From NCBI RefSeq assembly GCF_963662255.1, contig NC_085046.1, forward strand, positions 96,303,324 through 96,367,323: 64,000 nt of DNA. Reading direction: 5' to 3'. Position 1 is the stretch's first letter. Every line of letters begins with the position of its first letter. A program made the translations under genes and the position numbers. Source of the DNA: Cinclus cinclus. Lineage: Eukaryota; Chordata; Aves; Passeriformes; Cinclidae. Positions 38,541-51,060 of this stretch are shown piece after piece. The notes under the pieces are model-generated. The model made no database searches and had not been told where the DNA came from. It saw only the letters and a program-made list of their open reading frames with translations.

Positions 38541-39691
38541 GTAAGTATATGCACCATCCTGTCATTTAAAGTACACAGGAGCTGAAAATATTCTGGCAGC
38601 AGAGTGATTTCCTACGCGTTATAACACAAAAGGTGTTGGTTTGTGTTATCAGGCAGCCTTCTCTATAGTGTCACATACCTTCACTAGTGTAAACTTCTGA
38701 GAGAATTCTCTTTCTTTTTTCTTTCCAGTAAAACAGCATTGGATTCCAGGATAAGAGTGTTCTGTAATCAGTATTTTTTGTAATCCTTTCCAATGAACAC
38801 ATTAATACTAAAGAGGTGTACCTGAGCAAGTCTCAGGTGGGATTCAGGTCAGCCAGATAAGAAGATGCAAACCCTTTTGATTCCAGAGAGGAAAGCCATC
38901 TGGTGATGGCTCAGCAGCCGGTTAGCTGGGATTGCTGTCATTAGTGACACTGATTGCTTTCCTTTGTTTGTGAACTAAGCACATTCTTGTCTACCCAGTG
39001 GAAGCCTTTGGGGCAGCTGTGCTTTCATTGTAGAGTGAGCAGAACATTAGAGGGAGTACAGCTGAAGACAGGTTCACCAATGAACAGCTGAGAACTTGAG
39101 CTGTGGATTACCTGTAGGACTTTGACAATATTACCTCTGTTCTTTCCTCCAACGCTTTTCACCTAAGAAATAAGTATTACCTCACACAGACTTGAGCACT
39201 ATAAGAATAAATCGGCTTATACCTTGAAGCCATTTTCTTGTCTGTCTCTACCTTTGGTTATTACAGGTTGTTCTTTAGTTTCATTTGAAGATATGATTCC
39301 ATTCAAAGAAATCAATGCACTTCAAGCAAAGTTACTCTAAATTTAACTTTTCCTGCCTAAGTTGCAGTTTTCAAAAGAAGCCTTTTTGCTTAGGCTAGAA
39401 CAAATGCGGTGGGTTTCCTGACATCCATCATCAAGGCAGGTACAATACCAGGTGATTAAAAGAGAGGATGATAATAGGAGAAATTTTTGTGATTTTTTTT
39501 TTTGGTTGTTAAAAACAGAACTGATTTCTTTTTGAATTACAGCAGAAAATAACTGATACTATTGTATACAGTACTGAACAGAAAATCTCTTGAGCATTAT
39601 CTTCCTGGTACTATGAAAAATAACTTGCTGCCCATGGAAATATTGAATGATTGTTTGGTATTTCCTATGGGACAAGGTTTACAACCACAGT

Positions 39692-40006
39692 ACCACAGGG
39701 TCAGCTTGGAAGAGACCACAGTGGGTAAGGTTCAACCTCCCAACCCTCAAGAAGGGTCATCCTGGAGGACATGGCACAGAATTGTATCCAGATGGTTCTT
39801 GAATATCTCCAGTGAGGTGTACTCCACACCCCCTCTGAGCAATCTGTCCCAATGTTTGGACACCCACACAGTAAAGAAGTTCTTCCTCATTTTCAGGTGG
39901 ATTGTCCTGTGCATCAGTTTCTGCCCATTGCCTCTTGTTCTACTGCTTAGCACCATGGAGAAAAGTTCATTAATCTTCTTGGCACCCTCCCTTCATATAC
40001 TTAGGG
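39692..40006 (-). mobile_element. CR1 LINE fragment (antisense), 3' part of a split copy
   Basis: Antisense CR1 landmarks include ACAGGGTCAGCTTGGAAGAG, AGGGTCATCCTGGAGGACAT, TTCTTGAATATCTCCAGTGA and CCATTGCCTCTTGTTCTACT. The copy stops at CATATACTTAGG and resumes after a 60-70 base insertion at 40073. It differs in subfamily from the copies at 8.9 and 34.1 kb. Confidence 0.95.
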
Positions 40007-40072
40007 ACTTACAGGTTGGACTTGGTGATCTCAAAGGTTTTTCCCAGCCTAGATGATTCTCTGATTCTGTGA
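40007..40072 (+). mobile_element. Short sense CR1 3' end nested in an antisense CR1
   Basis: CAGGTTGGACTTGGTGATCT, CAAAGG and TTTTTCCCAGCC, then GATTCTCTGATTCTGTGA, form the CR1 3' terminus on the plus strand, opposite to its host. The host continues with no evident loss: left end CATATACTTAGG, right start CATTGTTGATGTCTCCTCTC. Confidence 0.88.
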
Positions 40073-40594
40073 CATTGTTGATGTCTCCTCTCAGTAATCT
40101 CTTCTTCAGGCTCAACTCCCTCGGCCTTTTCTCAGAGAAGAGACTCTCCAGCCCCTTGATCATCTTTGTTACCCTTCACTGGACCCTCTCAGGAGCTCCA
40201 TGTCTCTCTCGCACTGAGGAGCCCAGAACTGGACACATCACTCCAGATGTGGCCTCACCAGGGCTGAGTGGAGGGGAAGGATCATGTCCCTCAGCCTGCA
40301 GGCAATGCTCGTCCTAATGCACCCCAGGATCCCACTGGCCTTCTTGTCCCCAGGGCACACTGTTGGCTCATGGACAGCCTTTGGTCCACCAGTACCCCCA
40401 TGTCCTTCTCTGCAGAGCTGCCTTCCAGCAGATCAGCCCCAGCCTGTCCTGGTGTGTTAGGTTATTTCTCTCCAGGTGCAGGACCCTGAATTTCAGACAT
40501 TTCTATGCCCATCTCTCCCACCCACTGAGGTACTTCTGAAGGGCAGCTTACACACAGCCCTCTGGGGTATCGGCCACTCCTCACAGCTTTGTGT
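40073..40594 (-). mobile_element. CR1 LINE fragment (antisense), 5' part of a split copy
   Basis: Continues the host CR1 with TCTTCTTCAGGCTCAACTCC, CCAGAACTGGACACATCACT, CCAGATGTGGCCTCACCAGG, CACCCCAGGATCCCACTGGC and AGCCCTCTGGGGTATCGGCC. Total host length is about 840 bases. It includes part of the 3' end of the reverse transcriptase region, with many substitutions. Confidence 0.95.
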
Positions 40595-42401
40595 TAACCA
40601 AGAGCATTCATTTAGGCAGATTGAGAACTTTATTAACCATATATAGAGTCACCCACGTATGGACTGCTTTCTCACCAGGGGAGGGAAGGAGATAGAAAAG
40701 GATTATACAAAACACAGCTATTCTTTTTTTCATACTGCTGTGCTGTGCTCACTCACCTTTGGTCATCCCAGTCACAACTTTGTTAAGAGCTGGTTCAGCA
40801 TATCAAAGGCTTTTCAGAAATGAGGAAATTGCTGTAAAGTCTGAATATCGAGCATGAGCTGTCATGGAACAATGTCTTTGTTTAATCATTGATATTTCAG
40901 CTTAGTTTGTCATGAAAAGTTCATGCTGATTTATATTTTTACATAATACCAATTGTATTTATTGCAATCATATTTTAGCAACTTGGGATCACAAATGGTT
41001 TATTACCTACATAGCTGAAGGGATTTCTGCTGGTGTTTCAGTGTTAGATTTCCTACTGATCTGAATCACCACTGCTTATCACAAAAAAGTGAGAAACAAA
41101 TCAATTTGCATAATATACAGAAACAGGTAAGGATGGATGTATTAAAAGCTCATTCTACTATCCCACTCAGAACAACAACAACAACAAAAAGGTATATGTG
41201 AATAATTGAATTTTCTTACCAAAATTTTAAACTTGAAAAAACCTATCAGTTCTATAGCCTATGAAAAAGCAACATTTTCTGGTTTTTTTTTCCTTTTTTT
41301 TTCACATTGGGAAAACAAATGGCTTACTCAAGTTATTTTGTCAGCTAAATGCTTACTGGGGTATTAGCTGAAACAACATGTTAAGGGTGACTTGTCAGGA
41401 ATAACATCAAGCTAGGCATTGCTATTCCTATTTTGTGCACAGAGGACAGGTGATATCTTGACGTTTTCTACATCTTCTAGCATTTTTTGTCCTCTGATTT
41501 TGTGTTTCAGATTTACAGCTGGATCCAAAGGAATATTTTAAACCACTATCTAAGTGTGCTGTATTCTCTTCCAAATATCTCTAGTGGCCTGATTGAGAAT
41601 GTCTCTTCTTCCAAAGAAGAAAAATAGTGACCAGAAAATGTATTCCTTCGCCTATGACAATACATGAGGCAACTGGAATTTTGGGCAACATATTTGTATT
41701 TCCCTGAATCAAGAGGCCTTTTCAGGCTTTTATGCCACAGTTTTAATCTTATGCATGTTGCAGTTTGTAAATCCACATGGATTTTTATTGAATTTATGGT
41801 TTCATTGGGAAAATAAGCAATATCAGCATTATATTGGAATTAGATATTTTAGACTATACTATCATGTATGATGCAGTTTCCCCTACTATGTTTCTGACTA
41901 AATGTATGTCTTCAGAAAGAAGAGGAGGATCACAGAGGCTTCATCAAAAGCTTTGTACTCTAATCAGATCTGGGTAAGATCACCTGTTGAGATGAAGTGT
42001 ACTCATGGTTTGTGCTGTATATTTATTAAGATCATCCCTTCTGTGTCTAGTCTTTATATCTCCCAAATCATATAGTCTAATCTTAAACTATATAGACAGG
42101 AAAAATTGAAGGTTTTAAAATATGATTACTACTTTTCATTATTTTTGAATGAATCTCCTTTAATGCTTTACAGCTACGTTTAAAGACTACTCTATTCCAT
42201 GTTATTAACAAATTAACTCTTTTGGTATGATAGCTGTTTTATTATTTGTGTCATTGTTAATGTTTTTCTTTTCCTCAAGTCATCACTTGTAAAAATGAGG
42301 CAAAAAATTATATTCTATGATACTCTCTGTCTTATCTTTTTTTCCACTTCAGCAGTTCAGCTTCACTACAATTCTTTAGGATAGCTGTTTCAGTGCATCT
42401 C

Positions 42402-42423
42402 TTTTTTTTTTTTTTTTTTTTTT
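42402..42423. repeat. Poly(T) tract, 22 T
   Basis: An uninterrupted run of T between ATCTC and AATCCC. Confidence 0.9.
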
Positions 42424-43230
42424 AATCCCTTTCCCTTAATAATCGTTTTCAAGCCTTGAAGTGCAGAAGTGGAAAGACAGGAGCCAATTTCTCTGCTTCT
42501 GTCTTGTCTCTTCACATCCTTAATTGGGGGTGTGTTTAGGGAAATGTGTGTTTCACAGTGGATGTGAGACCCCATTTTCACAGTGGATGTGAGCCTCTGG
42601 CTTTCCACCTATCTTCTCTCAGATCTCATTCCTGTATGATCCAGTGATAAATTCCACTGTCCATATGTCCTCATAAAGCTGATTTCTCTCATTCTGCCTG
42701 TTGGGTCACTGTTTTTACAAAGATCAAGCTCTTCCTAGAGTGGCCATAGGCTACGGATCAGCCTTTTGCTTCAGAAACCACCTTTCCTCCATACCAGTGC
42801 ACTGAGGCACTGTAACATTAAGTTGTCTAAATGAAATGACTAATTCTTAGCATAGACAATAGCTTCAGAATAATTCATTTTTTAAGATGGATGTAAGAGA
42901 GACTGCATTAGTGTCTGAAGAGTGTGTGTAAGGGGAAGGGGGCATTTCACTGGTACTTTAGCAGGGCCAGATGTGAGACAGCTGGGAAACATATTCAAGC
43001 TGCAACTTCTTTTTTTCATATGACTTGAATCTGTAATATATTCACAGAAAATGAGAAGACAAATCCCCATTTTTATTGATGGTTTTATACTTCCCAATAA
43101 TAAATCATCATCTGAAGAAAAATTTTTCTGCTTTTTCAAAGTGGTAGCTGCTTTGAGAAAAGTCCTTTAGCTTTTCTTTTCTTTTTTTTTTTTTTTTCCT
43201 TTTAATGTTCTTCTAGCCTCCTTCTAACAG

Positions 43231-43358
43231 TTGTGGAAGATCCCATTTTCATGGCACACACAGCAGAGAAAGAAGAGGAGAAGAATCATCACTCTGGCAG
43301 ACAGGAGATTTATGTCAACTGCAAAAAGTCTCATACAAACACAAGAAAAGTCTATTAG
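43231..43358 (+). CDS. CD226: Probable CD226 terminal exon (cytoplasmic tail)
   Basis: A long pyrimidine tract (43173-43224) and CAG precede the exon. The first two bases finish a codon, then 41 codons run to TAG at 43356-43358. The tail is acidic (EKEEEK) and ends GRQEIYVNCKKSHTNTRKVY. Human CD226 ends with a DIYVNY motif and a basic tail. Its Tyr-x-Asn is the Src-phosphorylated, Grb2-binding immunoreceptor tyrosine tail motif that couples the receptor to signalling. Here EIYVN and a basic C-terminal end are kept, while the residue after Asn is Cys. Upstream similarity is low. Position 9.5 kb downstream of the domain 2 exon on the same strand supports the call. Since that exon is broken, this one may be a relic that has not yet taken a stop. 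Confidence 0.6.
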
Positions 43359-43812
43359 GTTTTTTCTTAACAATGAAATAATCAAAGCACAGGCCTTTTA
43401 TTTGCAGCACAGACTTTATTTTCTCTGTGCTGGCAAGATGTGGAAGGTCAAACTGGCTGTGCTGGGCATGGCCTGGGCTGCTTTGGCAGGACAGTGATGT
43501 GATCCCAGCTGTGTTGGTGCTGTATTGCAGCCTCCAGAGTTACCTTATCCCTTAATTTGAATGCAGGATTAGAGACTGTTTGTCCTTCTGCAATTGAAAC
43601 ATTTTTACCTAGTAGGTGGACTCTTAAGTATCAATTTTAGAACAGCTCTAATATGCAGAATGGAGCTGTATATGTTTACATAAAGTTAATTTGGTCTGAG
43701 AAATTTATGTGAATGAAAAGCCTACGTGGTGGGGTGAGAAAGAAAATGTGTTTGATGTTGTCTATGTTCATGGGTTTTGCATCTCAAATTGAAAACTCCA
43801 TAGAATAATAAA
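43359..43812 (+). other. CD226: Putative CD226 3'UTR
   Basis: Non-coding sequence after the TAG, with the first AATAAA at 43807-43812. A second AATAAA occurs at 44153-44158. Transcript ends are inferred only. Confidence 0.4.
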
Positions 43813-46800
43813 TACCCATGATTTTCCACACAGGAGGTGTTATTTTGCTGCTGGGCAAACAGTGCTATTCAGCTGACAAAAGCAAATGTATAAGGGCTCC
43901 TTGTGCCTAGATTTAAAAGTATGAACAGCAGCTTGGTATCTGACAGCTTTGTGGTTTTACAGGCTTCTTGCCACTCACCACAGTAATTTCAGTGTTTTCT
44001 TTTTGGGGATGCAATTGAAGTGTAGCCCCTGCTTTCCTCCCCAACTCTTTCACCCCCTTCACTCCCTCCCATGCCCAGAAGAAAACAAAACAGGAAGACT
44101 GTCACTGTCAGGTTATATTTAATAATTTATTATAAGGTTTAATTGCGCAAAAAATAAATGAGGACATGGAAAGTATATGAGTAAATGATGCAAAGCAGAA
44201 GAAAGCATGACTGAGAACATTTACAAAACAATACACATACATATGTAGTTGTATGTGTGCATATGTATATATTCTGAAACCTACAGAAGAAATCACACAG
44301 AAATTGAACAAACAGATGAAAAAAAAAATCCTTAAACAAACAGAACTAGAAGGCAGACCTGAGAATTAGGATCTATGCATCTTTTGGCCTTTTACAAATC
44401 TGCTGAATTACTGAGGACAGTTAATGAAGGTGTTACCATGACAGCTGATAATCGTCTATGCCTGCATACTGCTAACTGTGTGCCTGATTCCACTTTTCTC
44501 TTGTGCCTGGCCCACCTATGCCTGATTCCACTTTTCTCCTGCAGCATACACAAAAATGTTACTGGACATGGTGTTCAGGGTTTTTGTTAAGAGTTTTGTT
44601 TTTTGTTTTTTTTTGAGAGGGGTTATTGGCGGAGGCATCATGAGTCTGCCTACAAATCAGGTACTGGTTCTGCTTGGCTGGCTAGGAAGAGCATCACAGC
44701 CTGATAGTGAAAAGCACATTTTGTGCAGCCCTCTCCAGTGGAAAGCTTTCTTCTCGTGTGCAGGAAAATAGGAGCCTAGGTTCTGAAAATAACATGGACA
44801 CGAGGCTTCTCTTCACTATTTGAGCAATAATAGCATCATGTGGTTATTCTACACTTCAGGTAAAAATCTAAAATCCTAAACCAAAGCGTCCTTTCAACTT
44901 GTACTGAAGATTTAAATTATTTAAAATATCACATACCATTAAAAACACCTTGTTTTGGTTTTCTGTACTCCTGAACAAGGAGACATTGGAATGGATGTTT
45001 GGTTGTTTTTAAATTTCACTTGCTGAAGGTTTTCAGATATACAAATGCTTGAATGTGAAATTGATGAGGAAACACAGAGCTGTACTACTAACAAGTTGGT
45101 TTATTTCCTGAGTTATCAAATGCCATAGCAGATAATTCTAAGTTGTGCACAGCCTTACAAATGAAACCTTGTAGCATTGGGTCATTTCTTATGATCATCC
45201 TGATAGTAAAATGCCAAAATAACAATGTAATGGATTTAATTACACAGGTCTCAGTTGGAGTCCTGATACACAGACATCCATAAACTGAGAAGATGGTATT
45301 GTTTTACTGCTTTTGGGGACGGCTAAAATACATGCCTGCTTTACAAAGGGTAGAAAAGGGAAGAGGTTGAGGTTAAATATCTGGAATACCAGATTGTTTT
45401 GATTATTTGGGGTATTGCCCTTATTTCTTTTCTCTCTTGGTACTTTCAGCTTGGTTTTTTTAAAAATTGCTTATTTTTGAGACTTGAAGAGAAAACAAAA
45501 CCTGTAGTGCACTTCTTTGCAGGTATGTAATCTGTTTTAATTCAAATTCCGTAAACATAGCAGTTCTACCAAGATAATCCACAGGGAAAATCACATCACA
45601 CATAGCATAATAAGAACAATATGTTATTTTTTTTTCCAAAAAACAATCCCAAAACAACAGTTCCATTTTTGTACCATAGTAATATCAGTGAACAGCAGCT
45701 GAAAAAGTGACAAAAACCGAAAACAACCCCAAACTTATCAATGTTTTCATTGGTTTAAAAACTAGTAAGCTACACAGAAGAGAAACTTCCAAAAGCTCAA
45801 TTTGAAATGGAATATTAGAACTCTTTAAATATTTTATGAGTCTGGCAGGTTGAGATCCAGTAAGAGTTTGTTTGCTGTTTGGATTATGTAAATAGACTTT
45901 CCAGTGTAAACAAACCATTGTTTATTGCTGCTTAGTTTCAATATCTCCCATAGATTTGTTCTTTCCTTTTGGAAATTTTTTCACTTCTTTTGAATAAACT
46001 CCATCAACTGTAATTTGGAAATTTTATGTGGAACAGTTACTGTGCTATATCACGTTGTACCACTCGCTCAAATAGTTAAGAGAGAGGAAAAAAGAATCAA
46101 CAAAGCAAAGTGATACAACCATGGATAGCAACCAGCTTAGCATGCCATCTAAAATGTAGAATAGTTCTATGGGGTTTTTTTTTAAGGTCTCAGAAATTTT
46201 GCTGAAAGGAAATAAATATAATGTGTTATCATTAAAAAAAATGAGTGTTGATTACCTTGAGGGATATTCTAGGGTAACTACCATCTGTGTGATTTGAATA
46301 TATGAGAATAAAGAAAAGTAAAAGCCTTTCCATGATAGTAAAATTAATCTTTTTCATTAGGTCAAAAAAGGGAAGGGTCTAAATTCAATGTTCAAAGGAA
46401 TATTCAATGATTAATAGAACAACTAAGTCTTTAAAGGGTGTAAACTCACATCTCTTTGAAAAAGACTTCTGAATGTAGGAAAGGTAGTCACAAGAGTTTG
46501 GATCAACAGGACGAAAAAGAAACTCACAGTCTATGAAGGAAGGTGGAAGTTAGAACCTGTTATTTTCTTTATTCACTTCAGACACCTCTACCTTAAAGAA
46601 CTTCTCTGACTGTAATACGTTCATGATACTGCTCCATCTGCTAGTTTTCTGCTCTCCCTTGGCTGTATGTCTTGGGATAAAACAAAGTTTCTGTTTTAAG
46701 GGCTGGACCCACCAAGGAACACAAGCTGGGCTCCTCCACACCCCTACTTTTAGCAGGGTAGTAGAGCAACAAACCCTCTTTATGACTTTCACCTGACCTA

Positions 46801-47140
46801 AATTCCTAACCACCTTCTGTTAGGCACCTAAATGTTTTTACATTTAATGTAAATGCCGAGAAATAGCTTGTTCCAACTACACTGTGCAACTTAACCACCT
46901 GCCTCCTCCCCAGGGCTTTTCCCAGGACTAGGGGACAGGAGGAGAGGACCAAGGAAACACAGCAGGCAGAAAACTGAAGTATAGCTGCTACCAGCATTTC
47001 TTAGTTTACTCCAGAGAGTTTCAAATAAGAAACCTTACTTCAGAAAACTGAGAGATTTCAGATTCAGAGGACTGACCTCACTAACAGTTTCATTTCTAGG
47101 GGCGGGTTTTTTTAGTTTTGTTTGTTCGTTCTCTTTTGTG

Positions 47141-47160
47141 TTTTTTTTTTTTTTTTTTTT
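47141..47160. repeat. Poly(T) tract, 20 T
   Basis: An uninterrupted T run in a T-rich neighbourhood starting at 47107. Confidence 0.9.
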
Positions 47161-50100
47161 CTTTAAGGATTATGATTATTATTTTTGTAATCATAAAAAT
47201 GTCAGGGCACCAGGACTCTGATTTTTCAAATTAATTTTTAAATCTTATGTGCATCATGCTCCTTTAAAGGTACTCTATTATGGAGCTCTGTGAAAGTCCA
47301 AATCAATGGTATTTATCTACAGTAGCTGAAACTGCCTCAGTGAGTACTCCCTAGTGCAATTTCCCTCAAAGCTGAGATGCTCAATAGGAGTTAATCCTCT
47401 GAACAGCTTTGTAAGTCTGACACTAAGGGTTATTTCCAAAAACAGCCCGTCTGTCTACAAGATGGGTGCTAAAACGTTCTTTTAGGCTGCAGACCCCAGG
47501 AGTAGAAGCTGTCCGCCAAGTTCTCAGACTGTATTGTTCAAGGTGTAAGTAAGGCAACATAAAAGACATTTCCAAAACACACACATTCCTGGGGAACTGC
47601 GTTGGGCTGGAGCACAAGACATATCTTCACAGCTGTGCCTTGCTGGGCTGTGGTGTCAGGGTGTCTGTGGGCTCAGGGCGACCACTGCTCCTTTGACATC
47701 TCAGGCAAAAGGTTCCATCCCGAGGCTAGAGACCCACAGCAGTCTTCCAAACACTAAACTGGACCAGGCTTTTTGCTGTTACATGAAATGCTGGTTCATC
47801 CAGCATCATACCTGCCAAATCACTCAGGAAATGTGAGAACCCTTCCCAGTTCTCTCCTAGCCTGCATCAGACAATCAGCATGCTCTCTCCCCTGCCCCCT
47901 GAAGCTGGGCTCCTGAACAGAAACAACTCATATTTTTAGGATGAAGAAGAGCCTGCAGGGCTTCGTAGGACACTAGTCTCTGCTTTTGTCCCTACCTTTT
48001 TTATTTTTTTCATTTTTCTCTTTTCTAATAGTACAATTCATTGGAGTTAAGAGAAGAGGAAGAGCATCTGGATAACCATGGGAGAAGCAAGTCACGAGTT
48101 TGCCAGCACTTCCTTTAAAGCACAGGAGCCTCAGGAGCGTTGAGATAACCTCAGCTGTGTGAGCTCAGATACTACTGGGGTAGGCAGCCACCATGCCACA
48201 GGACTGACTAGTGCCACTGCTCTGCACTAATTTCTTGGGCCTGATTAGGCTTGATTTATAAAGCTGTAGATTTACCTTACTGTCTGTGCTATAGTCTTAC
48301 AGTTATATATCCCTACATATAACTTAGGATTTAATGTTTGAGCTAGAAATACCAAAGAAAATGTATACAAAGCTATCTAATGCAAGTTTCAAAAGATTAT
48401 TTCCACACTCTCCACATTGTTAGCCTGTGTAGTTAGATAAAATAATTAATAAGAATTACTAGCCATGGTTGACATATTTCTTCTAACCTTATGCTTACTT
48501 AAAAAGACAGCTTTGTAGTTTTAGAAAAAAAATCTCAGCAGTTCTAAAGGGTATTTAACACCTCTCTTAACAGTTTATTCAATTAGATCGTTACACTAAA
48601 TAATTCATTTGTAGCATTAACCAGTAAACTTTATAAAATTATTTAAGTGATCAATAGCTTATCATACTAAGATATAAGCAAAAGCACAGTATCTTTCTTT
48701 TACTCTTCAATACTTTTCTCTGTGCTGTCTATATGTGTATTTGAAAAGAGGAATGTATGTCAGAAATATTTACATGTATTAAAATTAATGTCTTTTAATA
48801 CCCTTTTTTTCCCTCTGAAATAAAACCGTCTTAAGCAGACATTTATTATTTTCTTTGAAACATCTATAATTTACCCAACAATGGTAGAATGGGGGGAGCT
48901 TTCCTAAAGAACTCTGTCAGAACATTTTGTAATTAGAAGAATAAAGGTTGAGCACCTCTGTATGTATTTTGATGGATCATAAAGGAAGGTATCACCCAGA
49001 TTTCAACAACATGTGAAATATTCTAAATGATACTTTTGACAATATCTGGCTGCAGTGAGTTCCACAAAATTGTGTGATAATAATGGCATTGCATTGTGCA
49101 AAATACTGTTTATTCTATACTGCACTATGCATATTAGGCAGACTGGTACATGGTCCCTCCAGCCAGGTTAGGGAAAATGAGCCCATCACACTTCAGTCCA
49201 TTCCTACAGAGTAACCTGGAGCTGTGAATTAGACTGAACATATGACACTGCTTCCAGCTTCTGATAAAGAAGTTGAATGATGAGGGAAACAGTTTCGTAT
49301 TCAACATGACCCATTGCTGTGTGCTTAATTTTTTGCCAATTTCTCCTAATCTTTTTAAAGATTACAGAATCTGTTTTTATTTTTGTCGATTTCTTACCAC
49401 ATTTTTAACTTCCTTTCACAAATATCACTACCTTTCTATAATGATGATTTTCAAAGAAATAAAAGGTTAGTGTGTATCATTCTTTGGTAAGAAGTCACAC
49501 TTATTTTCTCATGTATTTTCTGTTTTTCCTTGTAACCATCTCATATCAGAACAAATTCAAAAAAGCTCTTCTGGATATCTCCTGTCACAGCACCTATGGA
49601 AACTCAGAAAATGCAGCAATTAACATCCACAAGGATAATTTTATTTTATGTAATTTATTCTGCTTTAGGTGTAGGAGCAGTGATGAGAATAAATGTTTAA
49701 CTGAAAGCCTTTTTTGGTTATCAGTATGGAATTGCCAAACCAGCCAATTAATTTTGTGCTATTTTCTATGCCCACTCTGTCTTGTTATCATACAATTTTT
49801 AAAAAGACTGAAAACAATGTGTCAGCTGACTAAAAATTAACTACATTCATGTCAAATATTCCCAGAGGAAAAAATCGACTGTAAAATAGTTTAATGCACT
49901 TGACAATCTCAGGATTGTAAGAGAACACAGTAAGTCTGTTGAACCTCATGAGGATTTCTGTATCAAAGCAACAAAATACCCCAATGAAATTAATTCTTTG
50001 GGACTTTAAATGTGATATTTAAAAAGATTAACTTCTTCGTATTAGAGAGCCTATTACTTTTTGAGCTTGAATTCAGTTTAAAAGGAAATATTGTATCCAT

Positions 50101-51032
50101 CACAGCTTGCAATATTCATAACAATATGGACATTGTCAAATGCTTTAATTATATTTAATCATACTTAAGCCTCAGTTACTTTCATATGTGTTTTAATTGT
50201 GTCTGTAAAAATCTGTCGAGCTGCATAAGCATGTAAACATCTTTGCAAAGTGAAACTTCCATTTTCTTCAATAGCACCAGTTTGCCAGCAGATTGTAATG
50301 TTTAGGTTTCTAAGGACAATGCAATTTAAATAATTGCTGAATACACAGCACCTTCACCCACCACCTTTTACTGTCTTTTAAGGACCTGGACTGGGAGACA
50401 AACTTCTTGTTACAACAAGGGAGTCAATATTCTTTGCAGTTTATTTCATTCCACCATAAGCCTATCCTTGTTTCCAATATACCTCACCTTTTTATCTAAA
50501 ATAAAAAGTGAAGAGCATTTATTTATAATATCAAGAACAAGCACCCTTCGTGTAGTGCAAGACTTTATAACTGCTGAATTCATATATCCAGCTCTTTAAA
50601 GTTATGTAACTACTGTGATGTTGCACAGTCATTATTTTCTACTTACAGAACATAGGCAGGCATTCTGAGCAGTTCTCTGTGGTGAAAAATGTAAAATTCT
50701 AATATATCCTATTGTGTAATAAGTGTGTTTGGAAAGAGTCACAAGTATTTGAATGATGTATGGAAAAATGAAATTTTCCGCTGCTGTTGGATCTATTCTT
50801 GCAATCAAAGAGCAGCTTTTCACACTTTTTTCACTGTTCACTTCTGTGTGTGGATAAAAGTCACACTTATTCCTTTGCAGCAGGTATAAAAAAGGAGCCA
50901 AAACGCACTGATATTAAACACTAAAGCAGAGATTAATTGGAACTCATAACTCCTTCCTTTTTAGTATTTTGTAAATAATTCTGTATTTCATGCTAGAATG
51001 CACAGCCATTCAAGACATACATCAAGACTTAT

Positions 51033-51060
51033 ATTTTCTAGTGGAAAACCACTAGAAAAT
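51033..51060. repeat. Perfect 12-bp inverted repeat with 4-base loop
   Basis: Arms ATTTTCTAGTGG (51033-51044) and CCACTAGAAAAT (51049-51060) flank AAAA. On either strand the transcript would fold into a short stable stem-loop. It may lie in the DOK6 3'UTR if that is long. Confidence 0.95.

Larger units (their letters stand above)
38541..43230 (+). other. Putative CD226 last intron
   Basis: About 4.7 kb between the candidate exon and the terminal exon. It holds a CR1 element with a second CR1 nested in it (39.7-40.6 kb), a 22-base T tract at 42402-42423 and a near-duplicate of about 25 bases at 42550-42600 (TTTCACAGTGGATGTGAG twice). No coding exon was recognised inside. Confidence 0.4.

Noticed and set aside
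39562..40056. 164-codon plus-strand frame
   Set aside because: It lies across an antisense CR1 and its nested insert, so it is repeat-derived noise.
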